The notes: generated from the letters alone by a model not told the origin. A stretch of DNA of 32,321 bases from Syntrophaceae bacterium UBA6112 (GCA_002423465.1 DIWG01000012.1:17028-49348), one strand, 5' to 3'; shown: positions 1 through 8,949, counted from the first letter of the stretch. Translations and numbers: made by a program.

Positions 1-92
1 CCGCCACTCTCGCATGGTAGAAGCCACACTTTTATAAACACTGCCTCGCAGATTGTCAACAGCCATTATCGGAGAAACATCCGTAAAATATT

Positions 93-117
93 AAAAAACC
101 GCCTTTTTCGGCGGTTT
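93..117 (-). terminator. Rho-independent terminator of tRNA-Pro
   Basis: An 8-bp stem (96-103 pairing with 110-117, AAACCGCC/GGCGGTTT) encloses a short loop. On the minus strand it is followed by a run of T residues (A-run at 93-98 on the plus strand). It lies nine bases past the encoded CCA end of the tRNA, the expected place for its terminator. Confidence 0.8.
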
Positions 118-125
118 AATTTCAT

Positions 126-202
126 TGGTCGGGGCGAGTGGATTTGAACCACCGGCCCTCTGAACCCCATTCAGATACGCTACCAGACTGCGCCACGCCC
201 CG
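126..202 (-). tRNA. tRNA-Pro (anticodon GGG)
   Basis: Read on the minus strand, the 77-nt sequence folds as a complete cloverleaf. The acceptor arms CGGGGCG (196-202) and CGCCCCG (130-136) pair over 7 bp, with discriminator A and an encoded CCA at 126-128. The T-arm carries GGTTCAAATCC. The anticodon stem TCTGA/TCAGA closes the 7-base loop ATGGGGT, which places GGG at the anticodon, so it reads proline codons CCC and CCU. No intron or mismatch is visible. Confidence 0.97.
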
Positions 203-227
203 ACATGAATCCATTTAATACTGCGGC

Positions 228-257
228 CTCTTACCACCAACCGTGTTCCCGTGTCAA
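228..257 (-). promoter_or_regulatory. Putative sigma-70 promoter of tRNA-Pro
   Basis: On the minus strand a perfect -35 box TTGACA (252-257) is followed after 18 bp by TAAGAG (228-233), a weak -10 match. Transcription would start about 20 bases before the mature tRNA 5' end at 202. The perfect -35 and position support it; the poor -10 limits confidence. Confidence 0.45.
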
Positions 258-349
258 GGATATAAAATACTTGTATTCAGATCATGGTTCAAGTATATTT
301 TTATGAGATCGGTGGGTATGAGATGGCCGGAGGCACTATAAACATAATC

Positions 350-949
350 ATGGATAAGCAAAATCTGTATTTTCCTTTTGTGCTGATGATTTTATGGATC
401 ATGGCCGCCCCTTGCCATGCGGATATCTACAAATATACCGACTCGGAGGGCGTCATTCACCTGACCAACGTCCCCACTGAACCCGGTATCCCCTATGTAT
501 TGGTTATGAAGGAGAAACGTGTCATTATTCAGTTGAAGGGTGATATCGCCCTTTACGACAATCTGATTACCCATACTGCAGAAAAATACCGTATCGATTC
601 CGCTTTGGTCAAAGCCATCATCAAAGCGGAATCAAACTTCAATCATCGGGCCGTCTCACCCGTCGGCGCAAGGGGTCTGATGCAACTCATGCCGGCGACC
701 GCGGCCACGCTTAAGGTCAAGGACTCCTTTCATCCCGAAAACAATATCGACGGGGGCGTTCGTTATCTCCGTTACCTGATGAATCTTTTCGATGGAAACC
801 TTCGCCTGGTCCTTGCCGCCTACAATGCGGGCGAAAATTCCGTAATTCGATACAACAACCGCATTCCCCCCTATCCGGAAACGCAAACCTATGTGAAACG
901 AGTCCTGAATTATTACGACGGATACAGCAAAGGGAACAGCACCCCTTGA
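350..949 (+). CDS. Secreted lytic transglycosylase (DUF4124 + SLT domain)
   Basis: Soluble or periplasmic murein lytic transglycosylase that cleaves the MurNAc-GlcNAc bond in peptidoglycan. From the ATG at 350 the protein begins MDKQNLYF and continues into a hydrophobic stretch ending AAPCHA, a normal signal peptide. A short DUF4124-like segment follows (DIYKYTDSEGVIHLTNVP), then the SLT catalytic domain with the three family motifs: ESNFN (catalytic Glu), GLMQLMP and AAYNAGE. The frame is open further upstream to 284, with other ATGs at 284 and 323. I chose 350 because it gives the tidiest signal peptide; GGAGG at 329-333 is rather far from it, and 323 (preceded by GGTGGG) is the main alternative. 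It is the only clear plus-strand gene here, and its 3' end meets the ComEA-like gene head-on with 6 bases between them. Confidence 0.92.
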   Translation: MDKQNLYFPFVLMILWIMAAPCHADIYKYTDSEGVIHLTNVPTEPGIPYVLVMKEKRVIIQLKGDIALYDNLITHTAEKYRIDSALVKAIIKAESNFNHRAVSPVGARGLMQLMPATAATLKVKDSFHPENNIDGGVRYLRYLMNLFDGNLRLVLAAYNAGENSVIRYNNRIPPYPETQTYVKRVLNYYDGYSKGNSTP

Positions 950-955
950 AATCGG

Positions 956-1522
956 TCAAGGAACCGCGCTGACATTCAGATACCGCTTGAGAATGTTCAA
1001 TTTATTTTGTTTGATCCCGGCCACTGCCGTGAGATCAGAAATGTCCCGGAATCTGCCCCTCTTTTTGCGCAATTGAACGATCTGATCAGCAATTTTCTTA
1101 CCGATGCCAGGCACAAGTGAAAGTTCATCCGCCGTTGCGAAATTGAGGTCGATCCGCAAACCGAGGGCCAGTTTCTTGGCGGCGGCCATCTCTCCAATAT
1201 TGACCTCTCCCTGCGGAGAGATCAACAGGGCTGAGCCGTCGGAAATCCGGACACCCTCCATCTTCTCCCGATGATTCATTCCCTGAATTTCGACAATTTT
1301 CCGGATTGTCTCGAAGGTCGATCCTTTCGGCAGAAAATAGATTCCGTCCTTCGCCCGATCACCTGCGACCTCCACCGCCATTAGCCCAGGTCCCTGGTTT
1401 CCCCAGAGAAGAGGCGTTTCCCGGATAGACAGTCGGGCATAGATCAGAGAGGCCCCGTAAACGGTCAAAGAAACCGCCAAAACTGCAAATGCGCCCAGTC
1501 TTTGTGCCTCAGAGACCAGCAT
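956..1522 (-). CDS. Membrane-anchored ComEA-like helix-hairpin-helix protein
   Basis: 188 residues. A hydrophobic segment at about residues 8-28 looks like an N-terminal membrane anchor. Residues 45-115 resemble the SLBB-like region seen in ComEA proteins. The C-terminal third (about 122-184) carries two helix-hairpin-helix motifs (LSLVPGIGKKIADQI, then LTAVAGIKQNKL) of the kind that bind DNA non-specifically. In competence systems such proteins hold incoming DNA outside the membrane; in many Gram-negatives the role of short ComEA-like proteins is not established. The ATG at 1520-1522 directly abuts the lysC stop codon (TGA, 1523-1525), so it is translationally linked to lysC, with AAAGGA in the end of lysC as a likely ribosome site. 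Confidence 0.85.
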   Translation of the reverse strand: MLVSEAQRLGAFAVLAVSLTVYGASLIYARLSIRETPLLWGNQGPGLMAVEVAGDRAKDGIYFLPKGSTFETIRKIVEIQGMNHREKMEGVRISDGSALLISPQGEVNIGEMAAAKKLALGLRIDLNFATADELSLVPGIGKKIADQIVQLRKKRGRFRDISDLTAVAGIKQNKLNILKRYLNVSAVP

Positions 1523-2749
1523 TCAGTTTTCCTTTCCCAGACCGAAGGCGTCGTGCAGAACCGTGACGGCCAGCTCCGTGTATTTCGCCTCCACCACACA
1601 GGAAACCTTGATTTCTGAGGTGCTGATCATCATGATGTTGATCCCCTCGCGGGCGAGCGTTTCGAACATCAGAGCCGCAACCCCGGCGTGACTGATCATG
1701 CCGACACCGATAATGGACACCTTCGCCACATTGTCGTCAACCTCTAATTTTTCCGCGCCGACCTCTTGAACGACCTGGGAGATGATGCGTGTGGCCTCCC
1801 GTATATCCTTCCGGGAAACGGTAAAGGTGAGGTCCGTATGCCCCTGGATGCTTGCATTCTGGATGATCATGTCGACGATAATGTTGTGTTGCGAAAGGGG
1901 TGTGAACAGGCGGGCCGCAACTCCTGGGCGATCGGGGACATGAATAACCGTGATTTTCGCCTGATCCCGGTCATAGGTTACACCGGCCACCACTTCCTTC
2001 TCCATATCCATATCCATCTCCTCTCTGGTTACCAAGGTTCCCCCTTCATTTGTGAACGAGGATTTTACACAAACCGGCACATTGAATTTTTTAGCCAGTT
2101 CCACGGAACGAGGCTGGAGCACCTTGGCCCCGGCCCTGGCCATCTCCAGCATCTCGTCATACGTGATACGGCTCAGCCTCCGGGCATTGCTGCAGATGTT
2201 GGGATCGGTTGTGTAGACCCCATCCACATCAGTATAGATGTCGCATACATCGGCCTTCAGCGCCGCTGCGAGGGCAACGGCGCTGGTGTCAGACCCGCCC
2301 CGCCCCAGGGTGGTGATGTTGTTTTCCGGATCGACGCCCTGGAAACCGGCAACGACAACAATGACCCCTTTCTTCAGTTCGGCACGAATCGCGTCGGTAT
2401 CGACATCCACGATGCGCGCCTTTTTGAAAGCCTGATCGGTACGGACCCGAACCTGAAACCCGAGGAAAGATTTCGCCGGGCATCCCATACGGTTCAACAG
2501 GATCGCCAACAGGGTGACCGTAACCTGTTCCCCGGTAGAAATCAGGGAATCGTATTCCCGTGGGTCGGGTTCTTCCGCTGCCTTTTGCGCAAGCTGGATC
2601 AGACGATCCGTCTCCCCCGACATGGCCGATAGGACGACAACCACATCATTCCCCTCTGCCTTCGTGAGGATCACCCTCTTCGCCACATTCGCAATTTTGT
2701 CAAGATTGCCGACGGAGGTACCGCCGTACTTCTGAACCACAAGAGCCAT
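1523..2749 (-). CDS. lysC: Aspartate kinase
   Basis: Phosphorylates L-aspartate with ATP to give 4-phospho-aspartate, the first step of the lysine, threonine, methionine and diaminopimelate pathway. The 408-residue monofunctional form is seen. The amino-acid kinase domain opens with KYGGTS (residues 7-12) and contains GRGGSDTSA (149-157), followed by IYTDVDGVYTTDP. Two ACT regulatory domains occupy roughly residues 265-400, implying feedback control by lysine and/or threonine. The length matches the Bacillus/Pseudomonas single-function type rather than a fusion with homoserine dehydrogenase. The gene starts 3 bases after tsaE ends and abuts the ComEA-like gene, so all are probably co-transcribed. 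Confidence 0.97.
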   Translation of the reverse strand: MALVVQKYGGTSVGNLDKIANVAKRVILTKAEGNDVVVVLSAMSGETDRLIQLAQKAAEEPDPREYDSLISTGEQVTVTLLAILLNRMGCPAKSFLGFQVRVRTDQAFKKARIVDVDTDAIRAELKKGVIVVVAGFQGVDPENNITTLGRGGSDTSAVALAAALKADVCDIYTDVDGVYTTDPNICSNARRLSRITYDEMLEMARAGAKVLQPRSVELAKKFNVPVCVKSSFTNEGGTLVTREEMDMDMEKEVVAGVTYDRDQAKITVIHVPDRPGVAARLFTPLSQHNIIVDMIIQNASIQGHTDLTFTVSRKDIREATRIISQVVQEVGAEKLEVDDNVAKVSIIGVGMISHAGVAALMFETLAREGINIMMISTSEIKVSCVVEAKYTELAVTVLHDAFGLGKEN

Positions 2750-2752
2750 CTG

Positions 2753-3247
2753 CTAAAATCCCCCATTTTTGAAGACCCGCCCGTAGGAACCGATTCGGTC
2801 CAAGCAACCGGAGAGCTCAATTTTTCTTTGATTCTCGTCGAGATAGGTCATCGTGACAAACAGGGCATCATCCGGAACGGCCTCCAAAACCTTTTCCGCC
2901 CATTCGATAACCATGACGCCCCCGCCGTACAAATACTCATCATACCCCATTTCGGCGAGGTCGGCGCATCCCTTCAGACGATAGACATCCAGATGATAAA
3001 GGTTCATCTGCCGTCCTGGATACTCATTGATGAGCGTAAAGGTCGGCGATGTGACGGCATAATCCCCTGGAACACCAAGTCCGCATGCTATTCCCTGGGT
3101 CAGACAGGTCTTGCCGGAACCCAGCTCGCCGGTCAGCGCAACGACATCCCCCGCTGTGAGCCCCTCTGCCAGAATCTTTCCGACCCGGAAGGTCTCCTCC
3201 GGACTTCTGGATAACAGAACCATTACCGATCGCCGGGGTGAGGCCAT
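2753..3247 (-). CDS. tsaE: tRNA threonylcarbamoyladenosine biosynthesis ATPase TsaE
   Basis: TsaE works with TsaB and TsaD to install N6-threonylcarbamoyl at A37 of ANN-decoding tRNAs; it supplies ATP-driven turnover. The 164-residue protein has the Walker A motif GELGSGKT (40-47), the family signature TSPTFTLINEY, and the segment LYHLDVYRL followed by a conserved Trp (VIEWAEK). It starts at the ATG at 3245-3247, one base after the folP stop. A second ATG (Met9) is possible and would give a length nearer the family norm of about 150. TsaB and TsaD are not in this window. Confidence 0.96.
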   Translation of the reverse strand: MASPRRSVMVLLSRSPEETFRVGKILAEGLTAGDVVALTGELGSGKTCLTQGIACGLGVPGDYAVTSPTFTLINEYPGRQMNLYHLDVYRLKGCADLAEMGYDEYLYGGGVMVIEWAEKVLEAVPDDALFVTMTYLDENQRKIELSGCLDRIGSYGRVFKNGGF

Positions 3248-3248
3248 T

Positions 3249-4463
3249 TTATGCCCTCAAGAGGGTGTCCGCCATGTTCGCGACCTTCCTCATCATTGCA
3301 ACTTCATGGACCCGGACAACCTGTGCGCCATGAAGGATCGCGGCGGTGATCACCGCCGCGGTTCCCTCAACCCGTTCCGCCGGCGTCCCACCGGTGACCC
3401 GGCCGATAAAAGCCTTACGGGATGCTCCAACCAAGATCGGCCTTTTCATACACTTGAATTCACTGAGGTACTTTACGAGTCGCATGTTGTCCTCGGCAGT
3501 TTTACCGAAGCCGAGACCCGGATCGACCATGATCTGTGTCGCTTCGATTCCATGGTCTCCGGCACGTTCGATTCCCCTTTTCAAATATGCAATAATCTCT
3601 CCCCGCAGCGAACTGTAGGCAAGATCACCCGACTGCATCGACTTCGGCATCCCTCGCATGTGCATGAGCACAACGGCCGCTTGCGTGTCGGCCACGACTT
3701 TTGGCATCGCCTCATCAAACGCCATCGAACTGACATCATTAACAATTTCCGCTCCCTCCGCCAGGGCCTCCCGCGCCACGTCCGCCTTCATCGTATCAAT
3801 CGAAAGCGGGAGATCGGTTTGAGCCGCAAGGGAGCGGATGACCGGGATCACCCGCCGCAACTCATCTTCGGAAGAAACGGGATCCGACCCGGGGCGGGTG
3901 GATTCGCCTCCGATGTCGAGGATGTCCGCCCCTTCTTTTACCATCCGGAGACCCGCTTCCACAGCCTGATCCGGTGAAGCGAACCGGCCGCCGTCCGAAA
4001 AGGAATCCGGAGTCACATTGAGGATCCCCATGATCAGCGTACGTTCCCCGAGGGTGATTGTCCTCCGGGATGTCCGAAGCAGGAAAGAATCCGCAAAGAC
4101 GCAATTCAACATCTCCCGGATCTTTTCGGAAATCAGTCCCAGTCCGAAGGGTTGCGCCCAAATTTTTTCGGTTAAACGTCGCAGTTGCTTGTGCGTCCCC
4201 ATCAGGATGACATCCGTCCGGGACACACTGCATGCTACCGTCCCCCGTGCAACTGCTGCATCTCCCCCCAGAGAAAGCATCTCCTGCTTGATGATGTTGG
4301 CCACCCGACATTCCAGCCCTTCCAATATGATATTCAAATGGAACATCTTGGGGAGCATCGCTTGAATGCCATAAGGATCCGCCTCCACCCGCCTCAGGGC
4401 ATCCAATGCTTCTTCTTCACAGGCCACATGCAGATATCGGATTCCAAAGTCATCCATAGCCAA
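3249..4463 (-). CDS. folP: Dihydropteroate synthase with long N-terminal extension
   Basis: Condenses 6-hydroxymethyl-dihydropterin diphosphate with p-aminobenzoate in folate synthesis. The catalytic TIM barrel occupies about residues 133-404, with the signatures IMGILNVTPDSFSDGG (145-159) and GGESTRPG (185-192) and a C-terminal VRVHEV (around 390). Residues 1-130 are an additional domain not present in E. coli FolP (about 282 aa), though about 400-residue forms are known in other anaerobes. The frame opens with TTG at 4461-4463; an ATG two codons later (4455-4457) is equally plausible, and neither has a clear Shine-Dalgarno site. It lies 87 bases past the end of ftsH. Confidence 0.95.
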   Translation of the reverse strand: MAMDDFGIRYLHVACEEEALDALRRVEADPYGIQAMLPKMFHLNIILEGLECRVANIIKQEMLSLGGDAAVARGTVACSVSRTDVILMGTHKQLRRLTEKIWAQPFGLGLISEKIREMLNCVFADSFLLRTSRRTITLGERTLIMGILNVTPDSFSDGGRFASPDQAVEAGLRMVKEGADILDIGGESTRPGSDPVSSEDELRRVIPVIRSLAAQTDLPLSIDTMKADVAREALAEGAEIVNDVSSMAFDEAMPKVVADTQAAVVLMHMRGMPKSMQSGDLAYSSLRGEIIAYLKRGIERAGDHGIEATQIMVDPGLGFGKTAEDNMRLVKYLSEFKCMKRPILVGASRKAFIGRVTGGTPAERVEGTAAVITAAILHGAQVVRVHEVAMMRKVANMADTLLRA

Positions 4464-4550
4464 ACCGGATTGCCGGACAGATGAATAATGACAATAAAAA
4501 AATCTCCGCTGTTGCTGTCCGGATGTTCGCCCTCGAAACCAAACGGTATC

Positions 4551-6380
4551 TCAGGTGGTAGGTTCCGGAACCGTATCCACAACGTCACCCGGCTTACCAA
4601 TCCCGATCATCTCATCCAGCTCCGCTCCATTCAGCACCTCTTTCTCCAGCAGTTCCGAGGCGATGCGGTTCAAGAGCTCCATATGATCCGACAAAATTTT
4701 CTTGGCAGTCTCATAACTGGTCATGACAATTCGGGAAACTTCGATATCGATCTTTTTCGCCGTTTCCTCGCTGTAATCTTTGTGGGTGGCAAATTCCCGT
4801 CCCAGGAAGATCTGTTCCTCCTTCTTCCCGTAACTGAGAGGACCCATCTCAGCGCTCATCCCCCACTCACAAACCATCTTGCGGGCCAGATTGGTGGCCC
4901 GTTCGATATCGTTCCCGGCGCCGGTGGTGAAGTCCTTCAAGATCAGCTCCTCCGCCGCCCGCCCCCCCAGAAGGATCACGATGTTGTTCAGAAGGTATTC
5001 CATCGCATAGGAGTGCTTTTCGTCGACAGGCAACTGCTGAGTGAGGCCCAAGGCGCGCCCCCGGGGAATGATGGTCACCTTGTGTATCGGATCGGTCCCG
5101 GGCAGCATCCTTGCGACAAGCGCATGCCCCGTTTCGTGGTATGCCGTGTTTCTCTTCTCCGTGTCGCTGATGACCATGCTCTTCCGCTCGGTGCCCATCA
5201 TCACCTTATCCTTGGCGTACTCGAAATCGCTCATCGTCACCTTCTCTTTGTCAAATCGGGCGGCATACAGGACCGACTCGTTGACAAGATTTTCGATGTC
5301 GGCGCCTGAGAAACCGGGGGTTCCACGGGCGATCACCGTGAAATCGACGTCCACGGCAAGGGGGACCTTTCGGGCGTGAACTTCCAGGATCTTTTCCCGA
5401 CCCTTGACATCGGGCAACGGCACGACGACCTGACGGTCGAAGCGTCCGGGGCGGAGCAAGGCCGGATCGAGAACGTCCGGCCGATTGGTGGCCGAGACGA
5501 GAATGACCCCTTCATTCGATTCAAAACCGTCCATCTCGACCAGAAGCTGATTCAAGGTCTGCTCCCTCTCGTCGTGTCCTCCACCCAGACCGGCACCCCG
5601 ATGACGTCCCACGGCATCGATCTCATCGATAAAGATAATGCAGGGGGCATTCTTTTTCCCCTGGGTAAAGAGATCCCGAACTCGGGACGCCCCGACACCG
5701 ACGAACATCTCGACAAAATCAGACCCGCTGATGCTCAGAAAAGGGACATCCGCCTCTCCGGCGATTGCCCTGGCGAGCAGCGTCTTGCCGGTGCCGGGTT
5801 GCCCGACCAGGAGCAGTCCTTTGGGGATCCTGCCTCCCAATCTCGTATATTTTTTCGGATCCCGCAGGAAGTCGATCACCTCCTCGAGTTCCGCCTTGGC
5901 TTCTTCAACCCCGGCCACATCGGCGAAGGTCACCTTTTTCGATTTGTCCGTTACCAGGCGGGCGCGGCTCTTTCCAAAAGCCATCGCCTTTCCCCCGCCC
6001 CCCTGCATCTGCCGCATGAAAAAGATCCACACACCGATGAGAAGCAGCATCGGAAGCCAGGAGACCAGCAGAGTCATGTACCAGGGGGAATCATCCGCCG
6101 GCTTCGCGGTGATCCGAACCCCTTTGTCCTTGAGCATAGCGATCACGCCGGCATCCTTGGGCGCGTAGGTTCTGAAGAATGTTCCATTTGTCAGCTTGCC
6201 GGTGATGTTTTCCCCCTGGATCGTCACCTCGGCAACCTGGGTCTTGTCCACATAACCCATGAAATCACTATAGATGATCTCCGTCTGAGCGGACTTCGGC
6301 TGATTGAAAAGATGGTATATCATTACGAATACCAAACTGATCACAAGCCACAACGCAATATTTTTCTGCAAGGGGTTCAA
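4551..6380 (-). CDS. ftsH: ATP-dependent zinc metalloprotease FtsH
   Basis: Membrane-bound AAA+ protease that extracts and degrades misfolded and regulatory membrane and cytosolic proteins. The 609-residue protein has two membrane segments (about 8-25 and 102-122) flanking a periplasmic loop. Next come Walker A GQPGTGKT (193-200), Walker B IIFIDEID (248-255), the SRH region (PALLRPGRFDRQV) and the zinc site HETGH (415-419). It is full length and no key residue is missing. The start codon is TTG (6378-6380), preceded by GGAGA about seven bases upstream; no in-frame ATG is close. The tilS-ftsH-folP order is the conserved bacterial arrangement. Confidence 0.98.
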   Translation of the reverse strand: MNPLQKNIALWLVISLVFVMIYHLFNQPKSAQTEIIYSDFMGYVDKTQVAEVTIQGENITGKLTNGTFFRTYAPKDAGVIAMLKDKGVRITAKPADDSPWYMTLLVSWLPMLLLIGVWIFFMRQMQGGGGKAMAFGKSRARLVTDKSKKVTFADVAGVEEAKAELEEVIDFLRDPKKYTRLGGRIPKGLLLVGQPGTGKTLLARAIAGEADVPFLSISGSDFVEMFVGVGASRVRDLFTQGKKNAPCIIFIDEIDAVGRHRGAGLGGGHDEREQTLNQLLVEMDGFESNEGVILVSATNRPDVLDPALLRPGRFDRQVVVPLPDVKGREKILEVHARKVPLAVDVDFTVIARGTPGFSGADIENLVNESVLYAARFDKEKVTMSDFEYAKDKVMMGTERKSMVISDTEKRNTAYHETGHALVARMLPGTDPIHKVTIIPRGRALGLTQQLPVDEKHSYAMEYLLNNIVILLGGRAAEELILKDFTTGAGNDIERATNLARKMVCEWGMSAEMGPLSYGKKEEQIFLGREFATHKDYSEETAKKIDIEVSRIVMTSYETAKKILSDHMELLNRIASELLEKEVLNGAELDEMIGIGKPGDVVDTVPEPTT

Positions 6381-6482
6381 GAGCTTTTCTCCTTTAAGAT
6401 GAAGAGATGAAGACGACGATTCATTCCCGAATATCGATGTCGAATCTCATGAATATTTTCTTATATTATCGGTCCTTTTATT

Positions 6483-7970
6483 TCAAATCATTTCTGACTT
6501 CCGGAGACACGTTCCGATCTCTTCCTGCTTCCGGAACAAGCCCCCTCCCCCGACGATGATTTCGGCTTTCACTACCCGCCTCGTCCGTTCGGTTACCCGA
6601 ACCCGTTCGCTGATCCTTTCACCGGCAATCCAGATGATCGACTCGGCATCGACCAGCAGGGGGATCTCCCTTCGGAGCGAGGCGGCGATCTTGCGATCGA
6701 TGAAATAGTCTTTCAGCTTCTTCGTTCCCCTCGTCCCAAGAGGCGAAACCCTGTCTCCAGGCCGCATGTTTCTCAGGGTCAGGGGAAGGGTCATGCATTC
6801 ATAATCCATAAAGGCGGTTTCGGGCCTATCCTTCATCTCCCCCAGACAGGGCTTTTCAATCCATTCCAGACGAATGGTCCTGTCAATTTCAACCAGATGA
6901 ATCGTCGCTGGAATTTCCAGCCTGTACTCAAAGCGAAGCGATGTTTTTCTCAGAAAACCTCTTTTTCCCCCAACTCTTTTCTCTTCCATTTTTTGAATCC
7001 GAAGAATATCCCTTTCGCGTTCGACGCGGATCCGGAAAGGAAGATCCAGGGAAACGGATCGACTTTCCGTCCGCCTGGTCAGAAAAAGAACTGCCTCGAT
7101 ATGACGATAACCGATGCCGTTTCGGGACGGGGATGCACCTTCCAGGAGGTATTTGATGATCCGTCCCTGGATGGCCTTATGCAGCGTGCAAAATTCCGTA
7201 AGTGGAACGGAGACGTTATCGAAGTCAGAGCCAATCCCCCAGCCGCCGACGATCTGGCGGACGACCTCCCGGAGATAGTCATCTTCCCAACGGATAATTC
7301 CGGCCATCCGACAAAGCCCTTCGATCAACTGTGGGTTGTAGCGCAATGTAAGTTCCGGGATGAGCTCGTTTCGGATTCGATTGCGGAGAAAAAAGACGTT
7401 CTCGTTGGAGCTGTCCGACCTGTACTTGATCCCTTCTTTCCGGAGAAATTCGAGAATTTCCGCTCTTCCCACTTCCAGCAGGGGGCGGATAATCCTTCCA
7501 TCCCGCACCGGCAGGATCCCCCGGAGACCCTCCATTCCACTGCCCCGAAGCAGGTGTAAAAGAATGGTCTCCACCTGATCGTCGCGATGGTGCCCGACGG
7601 CAATTTTCACAGCGCCGCATTGTTCGGCCGTCTCCCGGAGAAACCGGTATCGTTCCTCTCGGCCGATCTCCTCCAGCGAACGCCGTCTCACTCTTTGAAG
7701 CGCACGGACATCCACACGTTTGCAAACGCAGGCGATTCCCATGTCGGCGCTGAGACGGCGGACAAACGCCTCATCGCCGTCCGCTTCCGCTTCCCGAAGA
7801 CCGTGATTGAGGTGGGCCGTCGTCAGACGCAGTCGGTATTTGTTTGTCAGAAGCGCAAGGATGTAGAGAAGAGCCACGGAATCGGGACCGCCGGAAACGG
7901 CCACGACGAGATGATCTCCTTGCTTCAGCATAGAATAAATATCAATGGTTTTTCTGATTTGTTTCAGCAT
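6483..7970 (-). CDS. tilS: tRNA(Ile)-lysidine synthase
   Basis: Converts C34 of the CAU-anticodon tRNA-Ile to lysidine, changing its reading from AUG to AUA; essential in most bacteria. The N-type ATP-pyrophosphatase loop SGGPDS is at residues 26-31. AHLNHGLR and the segment VGHHRDDQVETILLHLLRGSG follow, and the C-terminal TilS domain carries LRNMRPGDRVSPLGTRGTKKLKDYFIDRKI. At 495 residues it is close to the longer family forms. Neither the ATG at 7970 nor Met14 has an obvious ribosome site, so the start is uncertain. A CRP-like palindrome (8015-8030) lies 45 bases upstream. Confidence 0.96.
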   Translation of the reverse strand: MLKQIRKTIDIYSMLKQGDHLVVAVSGGPDSVALLYILALLTNKYRLRLTTAHLNHGLREAEADGDEAFVRRLSADMGIACVCKRVDVRALQRVRRRSLEEIGREERYRFLRETAEQCGAVKIAVGHHRDDQVETILLHLLRGSGMEGLRGILPVRDGRIIRPLLEVGRAEILEFLRKEGIKYRSDSSNENVFFLRNRIRNELIPELTLRYNPQLIEGLCRMAGIIRWEDDYLREVVRQIVGGWGIGSDFDNVSVPLTEFCTLHKAIQGRIIKYLLEGASPSRNGIGYRHIEAVLFLTRRTESRSVSLDLPFRIRVERERDILRIQKMEEKRVGGKRGFLRKTSLRFEYRLEIPATIHLVEIDRTIRLEWIEKPCLGEMKDRPETAFMDYECMTLPLTLRNMRPGDRVSPLGTRGTKKLKDYFIDRKIAASLRREIPLLVDAESIIWIAGERISERVRVTERTRRVVKAEIIVGGGGLFRKQEEIGTCLRKSEMI

Positions 7971-8014
7971 AGCGACATGAATGGCTCAAGAGAGCATGGA
8001 TGGCGGTTGATCCG

Positions 8015-8030
8015 TGTGAGGAGAATCACA
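8015..8030. promoter_or_regulatory. CRP/FNR-family consensus-like palindrome upstream of tilS
   Basis: The sequence TGTGA-GGAGAA-TCACA matches the TGTGA-N6-TCACA consensus of CRP at all ten conserved positions. It sits in the 73-base gap between the MBL-fold hydrolase gene (stop at 8044) and tilS (start 7970), about 45 bases before tilS. The position could suit an activator or repressor of a promoter inside the gap, but no clear -35/-10 pair is visible and a chance match cannot be excluded. Confidence 0.35.
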
Positions 8031-8043
8031 TACAACCCCGGGG

Positions 8044-8949
8044 TCAATCCTTTTGCTCCAACCCTCCGGCGATGTGTCGGACTGTCTGGCGATAGACCCC
8101 GGCATAGATTTCCGGCGGAAGAAAATAGTCCGGGTGTCTGGCGTAGATCTCGTTCACCAGTTCGTTTACGGTTTCATCGACGGAACATGTCCGCCGGTAA
8201 ACCGTTTCGATCATGGCCCTCTTTTCACCCGCCTCAACGATGCTTCGGGAGATGTAAGTGTTTGCTTCAGTCCCCGTGACATAGCCATAATGATCGGCAC
8301 AGAATATCTCGACGGCGAGGGGTTTCAGCTTCTCCAGGCTCTGCTGATACTGCGTATAATTTGAATTGCCCGCTGGAATGATCGTTTCGTCATAGGGAAT
8401 TCCGCCCCCATCAGAGGGGAACAAGGCGCGAATCTCCGGACAATATGCGGACAGGGAACAGGAGGAGTGTCCGGGGGTTTCAAAAATCCGGACCGTCATA
8501 CCGCCGAGATCGATGATATCCCCTTCTGAAACCGCCGCGCCGGATACGTCTTCGCGCCATGACAGATCCCGGCCTTCCAGGCAACCTGTCACGCCCATTT
8601 TCTCTGCTACCACGCGGCTGAAGGCGTTGATCGTCTCGATTCCCTTCGGCATCCGGAGGATCTCCCACCCCCTCGCCGATGCAAATATCTCGAGATCGGG
8701 ATAACGGCGTTTGAAGAAGGGAACCAAGCCGACATGATCGAAATGGGCATGAAGAATCAGGAGTTTCCGGATTTTTTCTTCATCGATCCCGAACGCGCGA
8801 AGCTGGTTCTCGACCACCGGCGCCAGATAGCTCATCCCCCCGCTGAGGATCAGGGAAGAAGAATCTCCCTCCAGAAGATATACACCCGACTCCTCCCGTC
8901 CAAGATACCAGAGCCGGTCATGTACCCTTCCCGCACTGCGGCGCCTCAT
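8044..8949 (-). CDS. MBL-fold metallo-hydrolase
   Basis: Metallo-beta-lactamase-fold hydrolase. The metal-binding motif HAHFDHVG is at residues 67-74, giving the H-x-H-x-D-H pattern. Later ligands are His161 (in GHSSCSLS), Asp180 (FPSDGG) and His220 (CADHYG), a complete dinuclear site of the glyoxalase II/lactonase type. The 301-residue length fits a single-domain enzyme plus a helical C-terminal tail (about 230-300). No substrate-specific signature is recognised, so the reaction is unknown. GGAGGG precedes the ATG at 8947-8949. It starts 12 bases after the foldase gene ends, so the two are probably co-transcribed. Confidence 0.9.
   Translation of the reverse strand: MRRRSAGRVHDRLWYLGREESGVYLLEGDSSSLILSGGMSYLAPVVENQLRAFGIDEEKIRKLLILHAHFDHVGLVPFFKRRYPDLEIFASARGWEILRMPKGIETINAFSRVVAEKMGVTGCLEGRDLSWREDVSGAAVSEGDIIDLGGMTVRIFETPGHSSCSLSAYCPEIRALFPSDGGGIPYDETIIPAGNSNYTQYQQSLEKLKPLAVEIFCADHYGYVTGTEANTYISRSIVEAGEKRAMIETVYRRTCSVDETVNELVNEIYARHPDYFLPPEIYAGVYRQTVRHIAGGLEQKD

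Noticed and set aside
1766..2632. 288-codon plus-strand frame opposite lysC
   Set aside because: It is antisense to the conserved aspartate kinase and lacks recognisable motifs.
3111..3977. 288-codon plus-strand frame across tsaE and folP
   Set aside because: It spans two well-supported minus-strand genes and shows no protein features.
5376..6410. Long plus-strand open frame (344 codons) opposite ftsH
   Set aside because: It lies entirely antisense to a gene with complete FtsH motifs, has no family similarity I can see and no ribosome site; such frames arise from codon bias in GC-rich genes.
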